Part shown: piece after piece, positions 15,418 to 24,626 of the stretch
How positions within the stretch are numbered: position 1 is the stretch's first letter
Layout of the letters: every line of letters begins with the position of its first letter
NCBI GenBank assembly: GCA_964459325.1
Contig: CAYWKU010000014.1
Location: 16,093-80,092, forward strand
Direction: 5' to 3'
Length of the DNA stretch: 64,000 nt
DNA from: CAYWKU01 sp964459325
GTDB taxonomy: Bacteria; RBG-13-61-14; CAYWKU01
Position numbers and translations under genes: made by a program
The notes under the pieces: model-generated
Database searches by the model: none
Seen by the model: the letters and a program-made list of their open reading frames with translations, nothing else
Told to the model about the DNA's origin: nothing

Positions 15418-15827
15418 GGTTCTCGAGGCAAAAACCGCAACAGGAGTTCCGGATAGACCTGACGTCCCTGATTGACGTGGTGTTTCTTCTCATCATTTTC
15501 TTCATGGTCACCACAACCTTCCAGGCCCGCTCAGGCATTTCGGTAAAGCTCCCGGAAGCCGATTCCGAAATGCCCGCCGAGGAGTTCAAGCGGGTGGTCA
15601 TCAGCTTGCGGGAAGACGGAAACACCTACTACCAGGACGCGCAGATAAGCGAAGAAGGGTTGACCCGCCGACTGGCGGCCGCCGCTGCTTCTGACACTAA
15701 AACCCTGGTCATAATCAGGGCGGATAAGCACGTGGCTCACGGTCGGGTGGTATCCGTGATGGACGCCGCCCGAAGCGCCGGACTTAACCGACTGGCCATA
15801 GCCACCGTCAAAAGACCGCCGAGATGA
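15414..15827 (+). CDS. exbD: ExbD/TolR family protein
   Basis: A 137-aa protein with a short cytoplasmic start, one membrane helix (TSLIDVVFLLIIFFMVTTTF) carrying the functional aspartate at Asp21, and a periplasmic domain. It is the partner of the ExbB upstream. The TTG start at 15414 overlaps the exbB stop (TTGA), which indicates coupled translation. Confidence 0.88.
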   Translation: MRFSRQKPQQEFRIDLTSLIDVVFLLIIFFMVTTTFQARSGISVKLPEADSEMPAEEFKRVVISLREDGNTYYQDAQISEEGLTRRLAAAAASDTKTLVIIRADKHVAHGRVVSVMDAARSAGLNRLAIATVKRPPR

Positions 15828-15838
15828 GGTGAAATAAC

Positions 15839-16165
15839 ATGCCGCCGAGCCGTTCCAAATCGTCCCGGTTGGAAAAAATTCTGTTAACCACCCTGGTTAT
15901 AATTGCCTTTGGCATCGCCGGAGCGGCGGTTGTCGGAAAACACGGACTGTTGACTTACATCAACATGCAGAACAGATACGAGCAAATGCAGGAAGAATGC
16001 GAGCGACTGCGGGAGGAAAACGAGCGACTCCGGCAGGAAATACAAGCTTTACGAAAAGACCCCGAGGCCATCGAGGAGGTTGCCCGAAAAGAACTTGGCA
16101 TGATAAAGCCGGGCGAGGTATTATATAAGTTCAAACCGGAGGATTCGGGCGTCGAGGTGAGATAG
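15839..16165 (+). CDS. ftsB: FtsB/DivIC-like septum formation initiator
   Basis: A 108-aa bitopic protein: basic N-terminus, one membrane helix (about residues 15-35), a coiled coil rich in Glu/Arg/Leu (about 40-75) and the typical EEVARKELGMIKPGEVLYKF tail. FtsB/DivIC proteins link FtsL and FtsQ in the divisome. Start ATG 15839 is nine bases after the AGGTGA-like site. It lies between exbD and a diguanylate cyclase, two bases before the latter. Confidence 0.85.
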   Translation: MPPSRSKSSRLEKILLTTLVIIAFGIAGAAVVGKHGLLTYINMQNRYEQMQEECERLREENERLRQEIQALRKDPEAIEEVARKELGMIKPGEVLYKFKPEDSGVEVR

Positions 16166-16167
16166 CC

Positions 16168-18318
16168 TTGAGGGACAGCGAAAGCTCCAGTATAAACCCG
16201 GCTACCATATTAACGGCGGTGGGCCTGATTGCGTCCGCCGCTGTTATTGTGTTTGTCACCAGGGGAGATTATCTCGGGCCGGCGACCCCTGAGTTGGCGT
16301 CCATAATTGCCGCCGGGATACTCGTTTTGTATACGGTAATTACTACCGCCTTTTTTTTCGCCGGTTCCGGCTCTCCATTCCAGTTGTCCATATCCCTGGC
16401 TATAAGTTGGGTGGTCATAGGCCGTGTGGCCATCGATTTTACCGGCGGAATCGCCAGCCCGCTTTACCCGGCGGCTTACGTACTGGCCGGGGTCGCGGGG
16501 GCCTACGCGCCGGCGAGCCTCACGATTCTCGGAATATTCATCTTCGCAGGAATGGAAGGCTCTCAGGCATGGCTGACCGGCCAATGGAACCAATCCGTAT
16601 GGAAACTTACCTCCCACACCGCCGGATTGCTGGCGGCGGCGGGCGTCGTGGGCAGCTTTTTCCGCTCGGAAAGGAAGAAGACATCCGAGTTCGAGGAGGA
16701 GCTGGCCGTATACAGGCGAGGCCATGCGGCGTTCAGCGAAAGCGCCGACGAGTTCCGCAGCATCAGGGAGGAAGGGCGCCGGGCACAGCTTCGGGAAAGC
16801 GTGTTAAAACTCCAGGACGCCTTGCATCACATCATGAACGATTTGTACGACATCCTGAAGCCCCATACCATAATTCTTTTCACCCGTGACCCCAAAACCA
16901 GAAAGATGTGTTTCCGCGACGCCATCAGCGCCACGGAAAACATTAACCGCTCAGCCACCGTCGGCGAGGGCGAGGGCCTGCTGGGGTGGATGTGGAGGGA
17001 GCTGGAATCGCTCAGGCTCACTTCCTACCACCACCCCCCGGAGAACCTTGTCTACTACAATAACGAGGAGCGGGTGCAGAGTCTGCTGGCCGTACCGGTC
17101 ATCAGGAACAGCACCGGCGAAGCCGAAGGGCTCCTGGTGGCGGACAGCCTCCAGGAAGGTTACTTCACCCCGGAGGACGAGAGGCTGATATGGCTATCGG
17201 CACGGCAGGTGATGCAGGAGCTGGAGACCGCCGAGCAGAGGCGCCGGGAAGTCAACGAGGCCCGCATAAGCCATGCTTTATATAAAGTGAGCGACGCGCT
17301 CAACTCCTCAATAGACCTCGACGAGGTATTGGACGCCACCATGGCGTGTGTAACCAGGATTGCCGACGCCGACTTGGTGGCTCTCTCGCTTTATGACAGG
17401 CATCAGTCGAACAGTTACGTGGCCAGGGCCACCGGCGGCCTTGCGGACAGCTTCAAGGGAAAGAGATTCAACCCCGACGAAAGCCTGGTGGGATGGGTTA
17501 CCACCCCCGAACAATACCTGTATTATCCGGACTTCAAGAGCCGGAAGGTGCAGAAACCGGTCTTCGGTAAGAACTTCCCCTCCATCAAGAAGAACATAGG
17601 CACCTTCTTCTGCTATCCCCTGGTTTCGGGCAGTGATTTCCTCGGCTCGATTACAGTCATTTTCCGGGAGGAAGGGGCAATCAACGACTACGAAAGAAAC
17701 GCCCTCAACACCACCGCCCGAATGGCGGCCACCAGCATAGCCAACGCCAACCTTCACCGCAGGGTGGAACAACTGGCCACCACGGACGGCCTCACGGGGC
17801 TTCACAATCACCGGTACTTCCAGGAGCGGCTGTCCGAGCGAATCGAAGAAGCCCGCCGCCATCCCACTCATCATACCCTGCTGCTTCTGGACATAGACCA
17901 CTTCAAGCAGGTAAACGACAAGTACGGCCACCCGGTCGGGGACGAGGTGCTCAGGTCTCTGGCCGGGCTGTTTAAATCGAGCATACGCAACGTGGACCTG
18001 GCCGCCAGGTACGGCGGGGAGGAGTTTGTACTGCTTCTTGCCAATACCCGCCGGGAGGGGGCGATTAAACTGGCCAACAGGATAAGAAAAGCGGCTTCCA
18101 GGCTGAAATTCGAGACCGAGAATAAGACATTCAAGGTTACCATAAGCATGGGCATAACCACCTTTCCCGAAGACGCCAAGGGCAAATCCTCCCTGATAGA
18201 AAGGGCCGACCAGGCGCTTTATTACGCAAAGGAAAACGGCCGCAACCAGGTAGTGCTTTACCACGATATAAGGGACGAAGCAGAATCGGATTCAAACCTG
18301 CCGGCGGAACGCTACTAA
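16168..18318 (+). CDS. Membrane diguanylate cyclase with two GAF domains
   Basis: A 716-aa signalling protein. Residues ~12-160 form about five or six membrane helices, followed by a short coiled segment, two GAF-type sensor domains (about 200-340 and 370-525) and a C-terminal GGDEF domain. The active-site motif is GGEEF (residues 616-620), preceded by RNVD five residues earlier, an intact RxxD inhibitory site, so the protein should make cyclic di-GMP and be feedback-inhibited by it. The LLDIDHFKQVND segment is typical. Start is TTG 16168, helped by GAGGTGAG. It ends the exbBD-ftsB operon. Confidence 0.9.
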   Translation: MRDSESSSINPATILTAVGLIASAAVIVFVTRGDYLGPATPELASIIAAGILVLYTVITTAFFFAGSGSPFQLSISLAISWVVIGRVAIDFTGGIASPLYPAAYVLAGVAGAYAPASLTILGIFIFAGMEGSQAWLTGQWNQSVWKLTSHTAGLLAAAGVVGSFFRSERKKTSEFEEELAVYRRGHAAFSESADEFRSIREEGRRAQLRESVLKLQDALHHIMNDLYDILKPHTIILFTRDPKTRKMCFRDAISATENINRSATVGEGEGLLGWMWRELESLRLTSYHHPPENLVYYNNEERVQSLLAVPVIRNSTGEAEGLLVADSLQEGYFTPEDERLIWLSARQVMQELETAEQRRREVNEARISHALYKVSDALNSSIDLDEVLDATMACVTRIADADLVALSLYDRHQSNSYVARATGGLADSFKGKRFNPDESLVGWVTTPEQYLYYPDFKSRKVQKPVFGKNFPSIKKNIGTFFCYPLVSGSDFLGSITVIFREEGAINDYERNALNTTARMAATSIANANLHRRVEQLATTDGLTGLHNHRYFQERLSERIEEARRHPTHHTLLLLDIDHFKQVNDKYGHPVGDEVLRSLAGLFKSSIRNVDLAARYGGEEFVLLLANTRREGAIKLANRIRKAASRLKFETENKTFKVTISMGITTFPEDAKGKSSLIERADQALYYAKENGRNQVVLYHDIRDEAESDSNLPAERY

Positions 18319-18810
18319 GAGACCACTGAATACATCCTTTAATTCATCAAGCTGAAAACACCAGCTATATCAGATAGTTACATAAAATAACCGCCCTGAA
18401 ATAATACTGCAAGAATGCAAACACGTTGCTGATTATATGTTTGTGGCGTAAGCGCCTCAGCTTCGGATAATACTATTGAAAAATTGCAACAGTTTTCTAA
18501 GAAAATCGTAAAATATCCCCCGGAACCCCGAGCACTTTCAGAATATCGAAATACACTGAATTTTGCGGGATTGAAGTCGAGAAATCGTTTTCAATCCCGC
18601 TTTTTTAGCTTGTAACTTACTGATATTATTAAACAATCCGGGAATGTAAGGTATTTTTCATCCATTAGAACGTATATACCGACAAAATTTCAAGAAAATC
18701 GCCCGACAGCTGGAGCCACCCGGCACGGCACTTGCTAACCAAATTCCCAAGGATTTTTGTGATAACACAAACCCGTTTGGGTGCGTTTTTTAAAAGAGAG
18801 GTATGTGAAC
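18319..18810. other. Long intergenic region upstream of lpxC
   Basis: This 492-bp gap contains no convincing gene. It holds the strong terminator at 18565-18606, located some 246 bp after the cyclase stop, which leaves room for a small RNA or a long 3' UTR. A short GGCG/CGCC hairpin lies near 18446, and an imperfect palindrome TTGTG-ATAA-CACAA at 18757-18770 could be a regulator site near the lpxC start. A short hairpin followed by six T at 18785-18790 lies just ahead of the lpxC start. Confidence 0.4.
18565..18606 (+). terminator. Rho-independent terminator
   Basis: An 11-bp perfect stem (GCGGGATTGAA at 18565-18575, TTCAATCCCGC at 18590-18600) followed directly by six T. Confidence 0.85.
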
Positions 18811-19737
18811 TTGTACAGACAACGAACCGTCAAGAACGCTGTAAGCTGCACGGGGATAGGGTTACACAACGGCAGGCTGGTGAAATTGACCATCAAGCCG
18901 GCCCCCTTTGACCACGGCATAGTATTCGAGCGCGTCGACCTTCCGGGCAGACCCCGTCTCAAGGCCGATTTCAACCTCATAGACGACGCCGACCATGCGA
19001 CAAGCCTGGGTTCCAACGGTACCCGGGTGGGCACCGTCGAGCATTTGCTTTCGGCGTTTTATGGCATGGGAATAGACAACGCTTTGGTGGAAATCAACGA
19101 CGACGAAGTGCCAATCATGGACGGCAGCAGCGCGCCTTTCATATTCCTGTTGAAAAACGCCGGAATACGGGTATTGCCCCGGAGCAAGAAATTTTACGTG
19201 GTGACCGAGAAATTCTCCGTCAGCGACGGCGACAGGCGTATCGAAGTAAGGCCGGCCTCCAAAATGAAAATGTCCTTCACCATCGATTTCGCTCACCCCC
19301 TTATCGAGACGCAGAACTATCGGTTTGATTTCAGCGCGAGGGATTTCGAGCGGGAGATAAGCAGGGCCCGCACATTCGGATTTCTTCACGAAGTGGAATA
19401 TCTCAAAAAGCGCGGACTGGCCCGGGGAGGCAGCCTGAATAATGCAGTCGTGATAGGCCGTTTCAGGGTGCTGAACGACGACGGACTGCGTTTCCCGGAC
19501 GAATTTGTGCGGCACAAGATACTCGACCAGTTGGGGGACATCTCTCTGCTGGGCGGACCGTTGCTGGCCGATATAAAGTCCCACAAAAGCGGACATGCTC
19601 TCAACCACGCGATGGTGGGCAAGCTTGCCGAAAACCCGGAATTGGTAAAAGTGGTAAGATACGACGAGGATTCCGAAGCCGCCAGGCTCCACGAAGCGCT
19701 GCCCGCGTGGAACCTGCCGGAATGGGCAGCCACCTGA
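18811..19737 (+). CDS. lpxC: UDP-3-O-acyl-N-acetylglucosamine deacetylase LpxC
   Basis: A 308-aa LpxC, the zinc enzyme that commits the cell to lipid A synthesis, so this organism should have a lipopolysaccharide outer membrane. Zinc-ligand motifs are visible: VEHLLSAFYGMGIDN, then HKILDQLGDISLLGG, and a late SGHALNHAM with the general His. The N-terminus YRQRTVKNAVSCTGIGLHNG is typical. TTG 18811 is chosen because GAGAGG lies nine bases upstream; a GTG at 18805 is possible. Confidence 0.93.
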   Translation: MYRQRTVKNAVSCTGIGLHNGRLVKLTIKPAPFDHGIVFERVDLPGRPRLKADFNLIDDADHATSLGSNGTRVGTVEHLLSAFYGMGIDNALVEINDDEVPIMDGSSAPFIFLLKNAGIRVLPRSKKFYVVTEKFSVSDGDRRIEVRPASKMKMSFTIDFAHPLIETQNYRFDFSARDFEREISRARTFGFLHEVEYLKKRGLARGGSLNNAVVIGRFRVLNDDGLRFPDEFVRHKILDQLGDISLLGGPLLADIKSHKSGHALNHAMVGKLAENPELVKVVRYDEDSEAARLHEALPAWNLPEWAAT

Positions 19738-19771
19738 ATCGAATACGCTATATATGGCACATCAATAAAAG

Positions 19772-19800
19772 GCGCGGACCTTGATAAGCCGCGCTTTCTT
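19772..19800. terminator. Bidirectional terminator between lpxC and the convergent gene
   Basis: GCGCGG (19772-19777) pairs with CCGCGC (19789-19794). T-rich sequence follows on both strands (TTTCTT on plus; CTTTTATT on minus). It serves two convergent genes. Confidence 0.6.
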
Positions 19801-19829
19801 CATCTCCGGCGGCACTTCCCGATGGGCGT

Positions 19830-20615
19830 TTAAAAATCGGGGTACTCTTCCACCTTCAGCGGGGTGAAAGACGCCGGCTTAATATTTTCACTTTCTATAA
19901 GACACTTCATGTCTAATTGACTCTTCACTATACGCTTTTGATGCAACCACGGCCAGTACTCCAACACGTACTTGTAATGAGTTTCCGGTATAACCGAAGG
20001 GTCTATCTTGTCCGGTCGGGCCACATGACCTTTGCCCTCGACCGCTTCGTAAAAACCGGCGTTTTTTGCGGCTGTTTTCAGGTACCTTATTACGTACTCC
20101 GGTTTATCGGCGCCGTAACACTGGTCAGTCATTCTTTTTATGGCCAAAGCCGACGCATCCAGAATTTTATCTTCTATCCACAGGTACTCATCGGCCGTCA
20201 TATTGTACTCCAGTAACTTTTCCCTGCGCACTTTGTTCAGAATGGCCATCTCTTTCTTGGCTATAAACAATGCGCCGCCGAGTTTTGGAAATTTTTTAGG
20301 CCGCTTTTTATGCAGATGATTTCTAATATCGCTCACATAATCGTGTATTTTTACATATGTACTCATACGTTCCCGGGGGATTAAGCCGTCGGAGGGCGGT
20401 TCGAACTTGGCTAATTTGGCTAAACCCTTTTTCAGATTTTCGGCCTTTGATTCCCATTCACCAAGCTTTTCCTGAGCGCTTTTTACCCTTTCTTCTTTCT
20501 TTTTCTGGGCGGGTCCCGGACGTTCGATTGCTTTCATAACCCCATAGCCCACAAAAGCAAGCACCGCAAGGATAACTATACCGGGAACTACGCTTTTTTT
20601 TGTAATTCTGGCCAT
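19830..20615 (-). CDS. Membrane-anchored protein of unknown function
   Basis: A 261-aa protein with one N-terminal membrane helix (VVPGIVILAVLAFVGYGVM, residues ~9-27), a lysine/glutamate-rich probable coiled coil (about 35-70) and a helical C-terminal domain containing YLWIEDKILDASALAIKRM. The frame is open to 20675, but ATG 20615, after AAAGGA, gives a better start. I do not recognise a family. It is divergent from the gene at 20759 across a 143-bp region with a clear promoter and palindrome. Confidence 0.6.
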   Translation of the reverse strand: MARITKKSVVPGIVILAVLAFVGYGVMKAIERPGPAQKKKEERVKSAQEKLGEWESKAENLKKGLAKLAKFEPPSDGLIPRERMSTYVKIHDYVSDIRNHLHKKRPKKFPKLGGALFIAKKEMAILNKVRREKLLEYNMTADEYLWIEDKILDASALAIKRMTDQCYGADKPEYVIRYLKTAAKNAGFYEAVEGKGHVARPDKIDPSVIPETHYKYVLEYWPWLHQKRIVKSQLDMKCLIESENIKPASFTPLKVEEYPDF

Positions 20616-20673
20616 TTGCGCAATCCTTTCAGACTTTTGTGCGATTATTTTAACCTGTTGGTAATTGGATTTC

Positions 20674-20716
20674 AAAGTGAGAATTTAGTTCACTTTTTGC
20701 CGTTGACTGCTATAAT
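20674..20716 (+). promoter_or_regulatory. Promoter with overlapping palindrome for the gene at 20759
   Basis: TTCACT (20689-20694), a 16-base spacer and a perfect TATAAT (20711-20716). A palindrome AAAGTGA (20674-20680) / TCACTTT (20690-20696) covers the -35 region and may be an operator. Confidence 0.55.
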
Positions 20717-20758
20717 AAGGCGTGATAGCCTTCCGCTTTAGAGACGAGAAAAATATAC

Positions 20759-21586
20759 ATGCTCGGCGCCACTCATACCCGCGTACTCATGGAGGTGACA
20801 AGGCTCAGCGGGTTACCTTCCGAAAAACTCAGAAGTCCCGGTGGACTGGTGATGGCTTTCGGAAACCTCCTCCCCGACAGCCTTCCGCTGGTGGGAATAT
20901 CACCGGAAACCACTCACGACATGGAGCGGGCGGAGATGGTGATGGAAGCCGCCCCGGCGCTGGGGACAGGAATAGCCATACACATATACACCGATAACCT
21001 GACTCATTGCAACAACCTCGAAAATGACGGAAATTACGGGGCCAGCGTGGCGTTAAAGCTGGGCCTGGAGCTTATGAACAAAACATCGGACAGGTTCCGG
21101 AACTTATTGGACAGCTTTGCGGGGCCGAGCATCGCTTACATGCTTCACACGGTAATCGAATTCGCAGCGGATGTAATCACGGCGCGGGGAGAAGTGGTGG
21201 AATTGATAGAAAACTCGTGGAAGTTCGCCAGGAAAAATCACGGCGACATGATAAACTCTTTAGCGATAATATACTCCGCCGATGCTGAAAAGTTGACCGA
21301 AGGCATGAAAAAATTCCCGCCCGAAGACAGACCCGAGCCGGAGGCGATTTATTCCCGTCCGGCCAGGGCCGACCTGTTTTTGAGGAAATTCGACCCGAAT
21401 AATTATCGGGACGAAAAACATAGAAAACACGCTCACTTGCGTATCCTGGAAATGCTGGAGGCGGCGGAAAGCATGCTGCACGGAACCCTGGACGAGGTGG
21501 TGGAAGATTTCGCACGCAGAATTGTAACCGAAAAGCCGGCCGTAGCCCGGGAACTCGGCGATATAATCGATTCCGCTCAAAATTGA
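20759..21586 (+). CDS. Uncharacterised histidine-rich helical protein
   Basis: A 275-aa soluble protein without signal peptide. Several His and Asp residues recur in helical segments (ATHTRVLMEVTRLSG, THDMERAEMVMEAAP, HIYTDNLTHCNNLEN, MLHTVIEFAADVITA), a layout that reminds me of all-helical metal hydrolases such as zinc-dependent phospholipase C-like proteins, but I cannot assign it. The C-terminal third is charged (HRKHAHLRILEMLEAAESML). It ends 26 bp before glgA, whose own ribosome binding site lies in the gap; the two may be co-transcribed from the promoter at 20689. Confidence 0.55.
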   Translation: MLGATHTRVLMEVTRLSGLPSEKLRSPGGLVMAFGNLLPDSLPLVGISPETTHDMERAEMVMEAAPALGTGIAIHIYTDNLTHCNNLENDGNYGASVALKLGLELMNKTSDRFRNLLDSFAGPSIAYMLHTVIEFAADVITARGEVVELIENSWKFARKNHGDMINSLAIIYSADAEKLTEGMKKFPPEDRPEPEAIYSRPARADLFLRKFDPNNYRDEKHRKHAHLRILEMLEAAESMLHGTLDEVVEDFARRIVTEKPAVARELGDIIDSAQN

Positions 21587-21612
21587 TATATCCTTAAAGG
21601 AGGAGAGTTTTT

Positions 21613-23064
21613 ATGAACGTCCTGTTCGCGTCCAGCGAAGTGGTGCCCTTTTCCAAAACCGGCGGACTCGCCGACGTCGCGGGCGCTCTGCCCGGAGCCG
21701 TGGCAGCCCGGGGCCATAACGTCATGGTCGTAACCCCTCGCTATTCCAGGCTGAGAGCACAAGTCAAAGAAACCGGAGAAACAGTCGAGGTATCCATAGG
21801 CGACAAAACTGAATCAGCCTCACTGGCACAAGCCACCCTGCCGGGAGGAACCGACGGAGTGGATGTGCCCGCCATTTTTACAGGAAATGATGACTATTTT
21901 AACCGGGAGGAACTTTACAGCACCCCCGACGGCGATTACGAGGACAACGACATACGATTCGCATTTTTCGCAAAAGCCTTGCTCGAAGCGGCGCGAGCGA
22001 AAAAATTCAGGCCGGATGTCATTCACTTGAACGACTGGCAGAGCTCCCTTGTTCCGGTGTATCTGAAAACGGACATGGCTCAGGACCCGTTCTTCTCCAA
22101 TGCCCGAATCCTGCTTACAATACACAACCTCGGCTACCAGGGCCTCTTTCCCGAGGAGACCGTGGAAAGAACGGGGCTGCCGCAGTATCTGTTCGACCCC
22201 GAATACATGGAGTTTTACGGCAAAATAAATTTCCTGAAGGGCGGGATTGTCCTCTCCGACGCCATAAACACCGTCAGCCGTCGTTACTCGTGGGAGATAC
22301 AAACTCCCGAGTACGGCGCAGGGCTGGACGGCATACTCCGCAAGCGTTCCGAAAGACTCTTCGGCATACTCAACGGCGTGGACTACACCGCGTGGAACCC
22401 GGAAACCGACAAGCTCATCGCCGCCAATTATTCGCCCGGGAAACCTTCCGGAAAGAAAAGGTGCAAGAAGGACCTGTTGAAGGAATTCGGGCTTCCCCAC
22501 GTCCCCGGGAAACCGGTTATCGGAATGGTAAGCCGCCTGGCGGGACAGAAGGGATTTGACCTGGTCAAGGAAGCCATACCGGATATGATGATAAGGGACC
22601 TTCAACTGGTAATCCTGGGCACCGGCGAGCGCGAGTACCATGACTATTTCAACTCTATAACCGACCAATATCCCGACCGGTTGGGCGTCAAGCTTACTTA
22701 CGACAATGCCATAGCTCATAAAATCGAGGCCGGCAGTGACATGTTCCTCATGCCCAGCAAGTACGAGCCCTGCGGGCTGAACCAGATGTACTCGCTCAAG
22801 TACGGAACCGTCCCCGTCGTTCGCGGCACCGGCGGACTGGACGATACCGTGACCGAATGGGACGGTGGCTCCCAGGGAAACGGTTTCAAGTTCTACGATT
22901 ACAACTCCCGCGCCATGCTCGATTGCCTGGACAGGGCATTGAAAGTTTATCGCGATAAAGAGGCGTGGAAAACAATAGTGGCCAACGGCATGGGTGAAGA
23001 CCACTCGTGGACGGCAAGCGCCGCCGAATATGTAAAATTGTACCGGAACATGCTCGAGTGGTAG
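21613..23064 (+). CDS. glgA: Glycogen (starch) synthase
   Basis: A 483-aa GT5-family glycosyltransferase. The N-terminal FSKTGGLADVAGALP motif binds ADP-glucose, HLNDWQSSL and the YEPCGLNQMYSLKYGTVPVV segment near the C-terminus are typical, and the length is normal. It extends alpha-1,4-glucan chains for glycogen storage. AGGAGGAGAG precedes ATG 21613. No other glg gene is in the window. Confidence 0.95.
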   Translation: MNVLFASSEVVPFSKTGGLADVAGALPGAVAARGHNVMVVTPRYSRLRAQVKETGETVEVSIGDKTESASLAQATLPGGTDGVDVPAIFTGNDDYFNREELYSTPDGDYEDNDIRFAFFAKALLEAARAKKFRPDVIHLNDWQSSLVPVYLKTDMAQDPFFSNARILLTIHNLGYQGLFPEETVERTGLPQYLFDPEYMEFYGKINFLKGGIVLSDAINTVSRRYSWEIQTPEYGAGLDGILRKRSERLFGILNGVDYTAWNPETDKLIAANYSPGKPSGKKRCKKDLLKEFGLPHVPGKPVIGMVSRLAGQKGFDLVKEAIPDMMIRDLQLVILGTGEREYHDYFNSITDQYPDRLGVKLTYDNAIAHKIEAGSDMFLMPSKYEPCGLNQMYSLKYGTVPVVRGTGGLDDTVTEWDGGSQGNGFKFYDYNSRAMLDCLDRALKVYRDKEAWKTIVANGMGEDHSWTASAAEYVKLYRNMLEW

Positions 23065-23089
23065 TCTGTATTGTCGATATTTATTATAA

Positions 23090-23118
23090 TTGACGTAAGT
23101 GCCCGATTGGGCTATCTT
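23090..23118 (+). promoter_or_regulatory. Promoter of the gene at 23126 (nearly leaderless)
   Basis: TTGACG (23090-23095), 17 bases, TATCTT (23113-23118). The ATG at 23126 lies seven bases after the -10 box, right at the expected transcription start, and no ribosome binding site is present. Confidence 0.6.
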
Positions 23119-23125
23119 TTTAACT

Positions 23126-24259
23126 ATGGGAGAGATGCACAAAATACGGGCGAGCGGCCAGGCCGCCGAGCAATCGGGAGAAATACGCGCCACCCCCCGT
23201 GAAACCCGCATGACTGCATTGAGGGGTCACCAGCGGTTGCCGGCGACTACCGGTATTATCCTGCTTTACTCCCTCCTTTACGACCCCGAAACCCGCGTAA
23301 GGGCCATCGCACAGGAGCAATTATCCGAGATTACCGTCGAGCAGATAAGCACCTTCATCCGCCAGTCGGGCCACCCAAAGGTGCTTGACCTGATAGCTCG
23401 CAACCTGGAAAAGGGGTCCGCCACCCTGGAAGCCATAGCTTCCGCGCCAAACTTGTCAAAACGCACCAGGGAATACCTGCAATCCATGGGAGTAATCATC
23501 CCCGAGGAAACTTTCGCTCCCCCTGCCGCTACTGAATCCGTTTCCGAAAAAACAGATGAGACGGACAGCCGCGAATGGACCCCGTCATCGCCCGATATCG
23601 ACCTTCCTGAGGGCGTGGAGTTTTCCATGCCCACCGATGAAGAGCAGGCCCCGGGAAGCGGTCCTCAGCCCGGCTACGGGCCGGAAGAAAAACCCCGGCC
23701 CCCGGAGACCGCCCCGGAAGACGAAGCGCCCCGGGAGATGGAAGCCCCCTTACAAAAAGAGCAACAAGCCGAGGAAACACCGACACCTTGGACACAGGAA
23801 GTCGAAGAAAAAAACGCACAGGTCGAAAAAACACCCGAACCCACACCAAAAACGGCTGACCGAAAACTGTTCTCGGTGCACTCGGAAGAAAGCAAAAAAG
23901 CGGCCGCTCAAACGCCGGCGCCTCCCCAAGCCTCAAGGAAAACCCCGGCAGTCGCCTCTTCGGCGAAAGGACAACAGACAAAAGTCGCTTCGGGTAAAAC
24001 CGCTAAAAAATCCAGTCTCAAGCGCGATATAGCGCTGGCCGTAATTATCGGAACACTTTTGGGTATAATTCTGGCCGCGGCGTTCGTTATAGTCGAACGC
24101 TTTTTCCCGGACTGGCCTCAACGATTGAAAAACATAACGGAAATAATTCGCACCGAGAGCGTAACCGGCTGCGGCATGAGCTGCTACGCTTTAACCCGAT
24201 TTTCGACCCGTCTCAACCGCGCTAAACCCTGCCGGAAAAATATAAACGAGGAAATGTGA
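23126..24259 (+). CDS. HEAT-like domain protein with acidic linker and C-terminal membrane helix
   Basis: A 377-aa protein of unknown function. Residues ~35-125 are helical and look like HEAT-type repeats (DPETRVRAIAQEQLSEIT, HPKVLDLIARNLEKG). A long Pro/Glu-rich, probably disordered region follows (about 135-300), then a basic segment and one membrane helix (IALAVIIGTLLGIILAAAFVIV) with a short cysteine-containing tail. Its stop overlaps the start of the PilZ-like gene, so the two are likely coupled. ATG 23126 fits the promoter directly upstream. Confidence 0.6.
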   Translation: MGEMHKIRASGQAAEQSGEIRATPRETRMTALRGHQRLPATTGIILLYSLLYDPETRVRAIAQEQLSEITVEQISTFIRQSGHPKVLDLIARNLEKGSATLEAIASAPNLSKRTREYLQSMGVIIPEETFAPPAATESVSEKTDETDSREWTPSSPDIDLPEGVEFSMPTDEEQAPGSGPQPGYGPEEKPRPPETAPEDEAPREMEAPLQKEQQAEETPTPWTQEVEEKNAQVEKTPEPTPKTADRKLFSVHSEESKKAAAQTPAPPQASRKTPAVASSAKGQQTKVASGKTAKKSSLKRDIALAVIIGTLLGIILAAAFVIVERFFPDWPQRLKNITEIIRTESVTGCGMSCYALTRFSTRLNRAKPCRKNINEEM

Positions 24260-24618
24260 GCGACATGGCCGAGGAAACCGTCCAAATACATGTTTTCTCC
24301 CGCGATTTCGACGAATTTTTCGTCAGGTTCGCGGAACAGATAGGAAAGGGAGAGGTCTTCGTCCAGGCCGAGGAATTGCTCGAAGTCGGCACTCCGGTAA
24401 CTCTGGTTTTCTCCATCGTCTATGAAGACCTGGTGTTTTTCAGCGCCGCCGGCGCCATCAGTCATGTTGAAAAGAGCAAACAAACGGATTCCGGTAACGA
24501 AGTTCCGGGCGGCATGCTTATTAAACTGGATGAAATTGACGACAGAATCCGAACTTTCATTATCGAGCTTGTAAAGCGTCAGCTCCGCAGCGAGCTCAGC
24601 AGAATGTTCACCACTTGA
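24256..24618 (+). CDS. PilZ-like domain protein
   Basis: A 120-aa protein resembling short single-domain PilZ-type proteins (VQAEELLEVGTPVTLVFSIV, then VFFSAAGAISHVEK). PilZ domains often bind cyclic di-GMP, and a diguanylate cyclase is encoded at 16168-18318, but the arginine motif (RxxxR) expected for c-di-GMP binding is not obvious, so it may be a non-binding variant. Start GTG 24256 overlaps the preceding gene; ATG 24265 is an alternative. It converges on the gene at 24627. Confidence 0.5.
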   Translation: MSDMAEETVQIHVFSRDFDEFFVRFAEQIGKGEVFVQAEELLEVGTPVTLVFSIVYEDLVFFSAAGAISHVEKSKQTDSGNEVPGGMLIKLDEIDDRIRTFIIELVKRQLRSELSRMFTT

Positions 24619-24626
24619 GCCCCGGC

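Noticed and set aside
21820..23211. 463-codon open frame on the minus strand
   Set aside because: It is antisense to glgA, which has all family motifs and a strong ribosome binding site.
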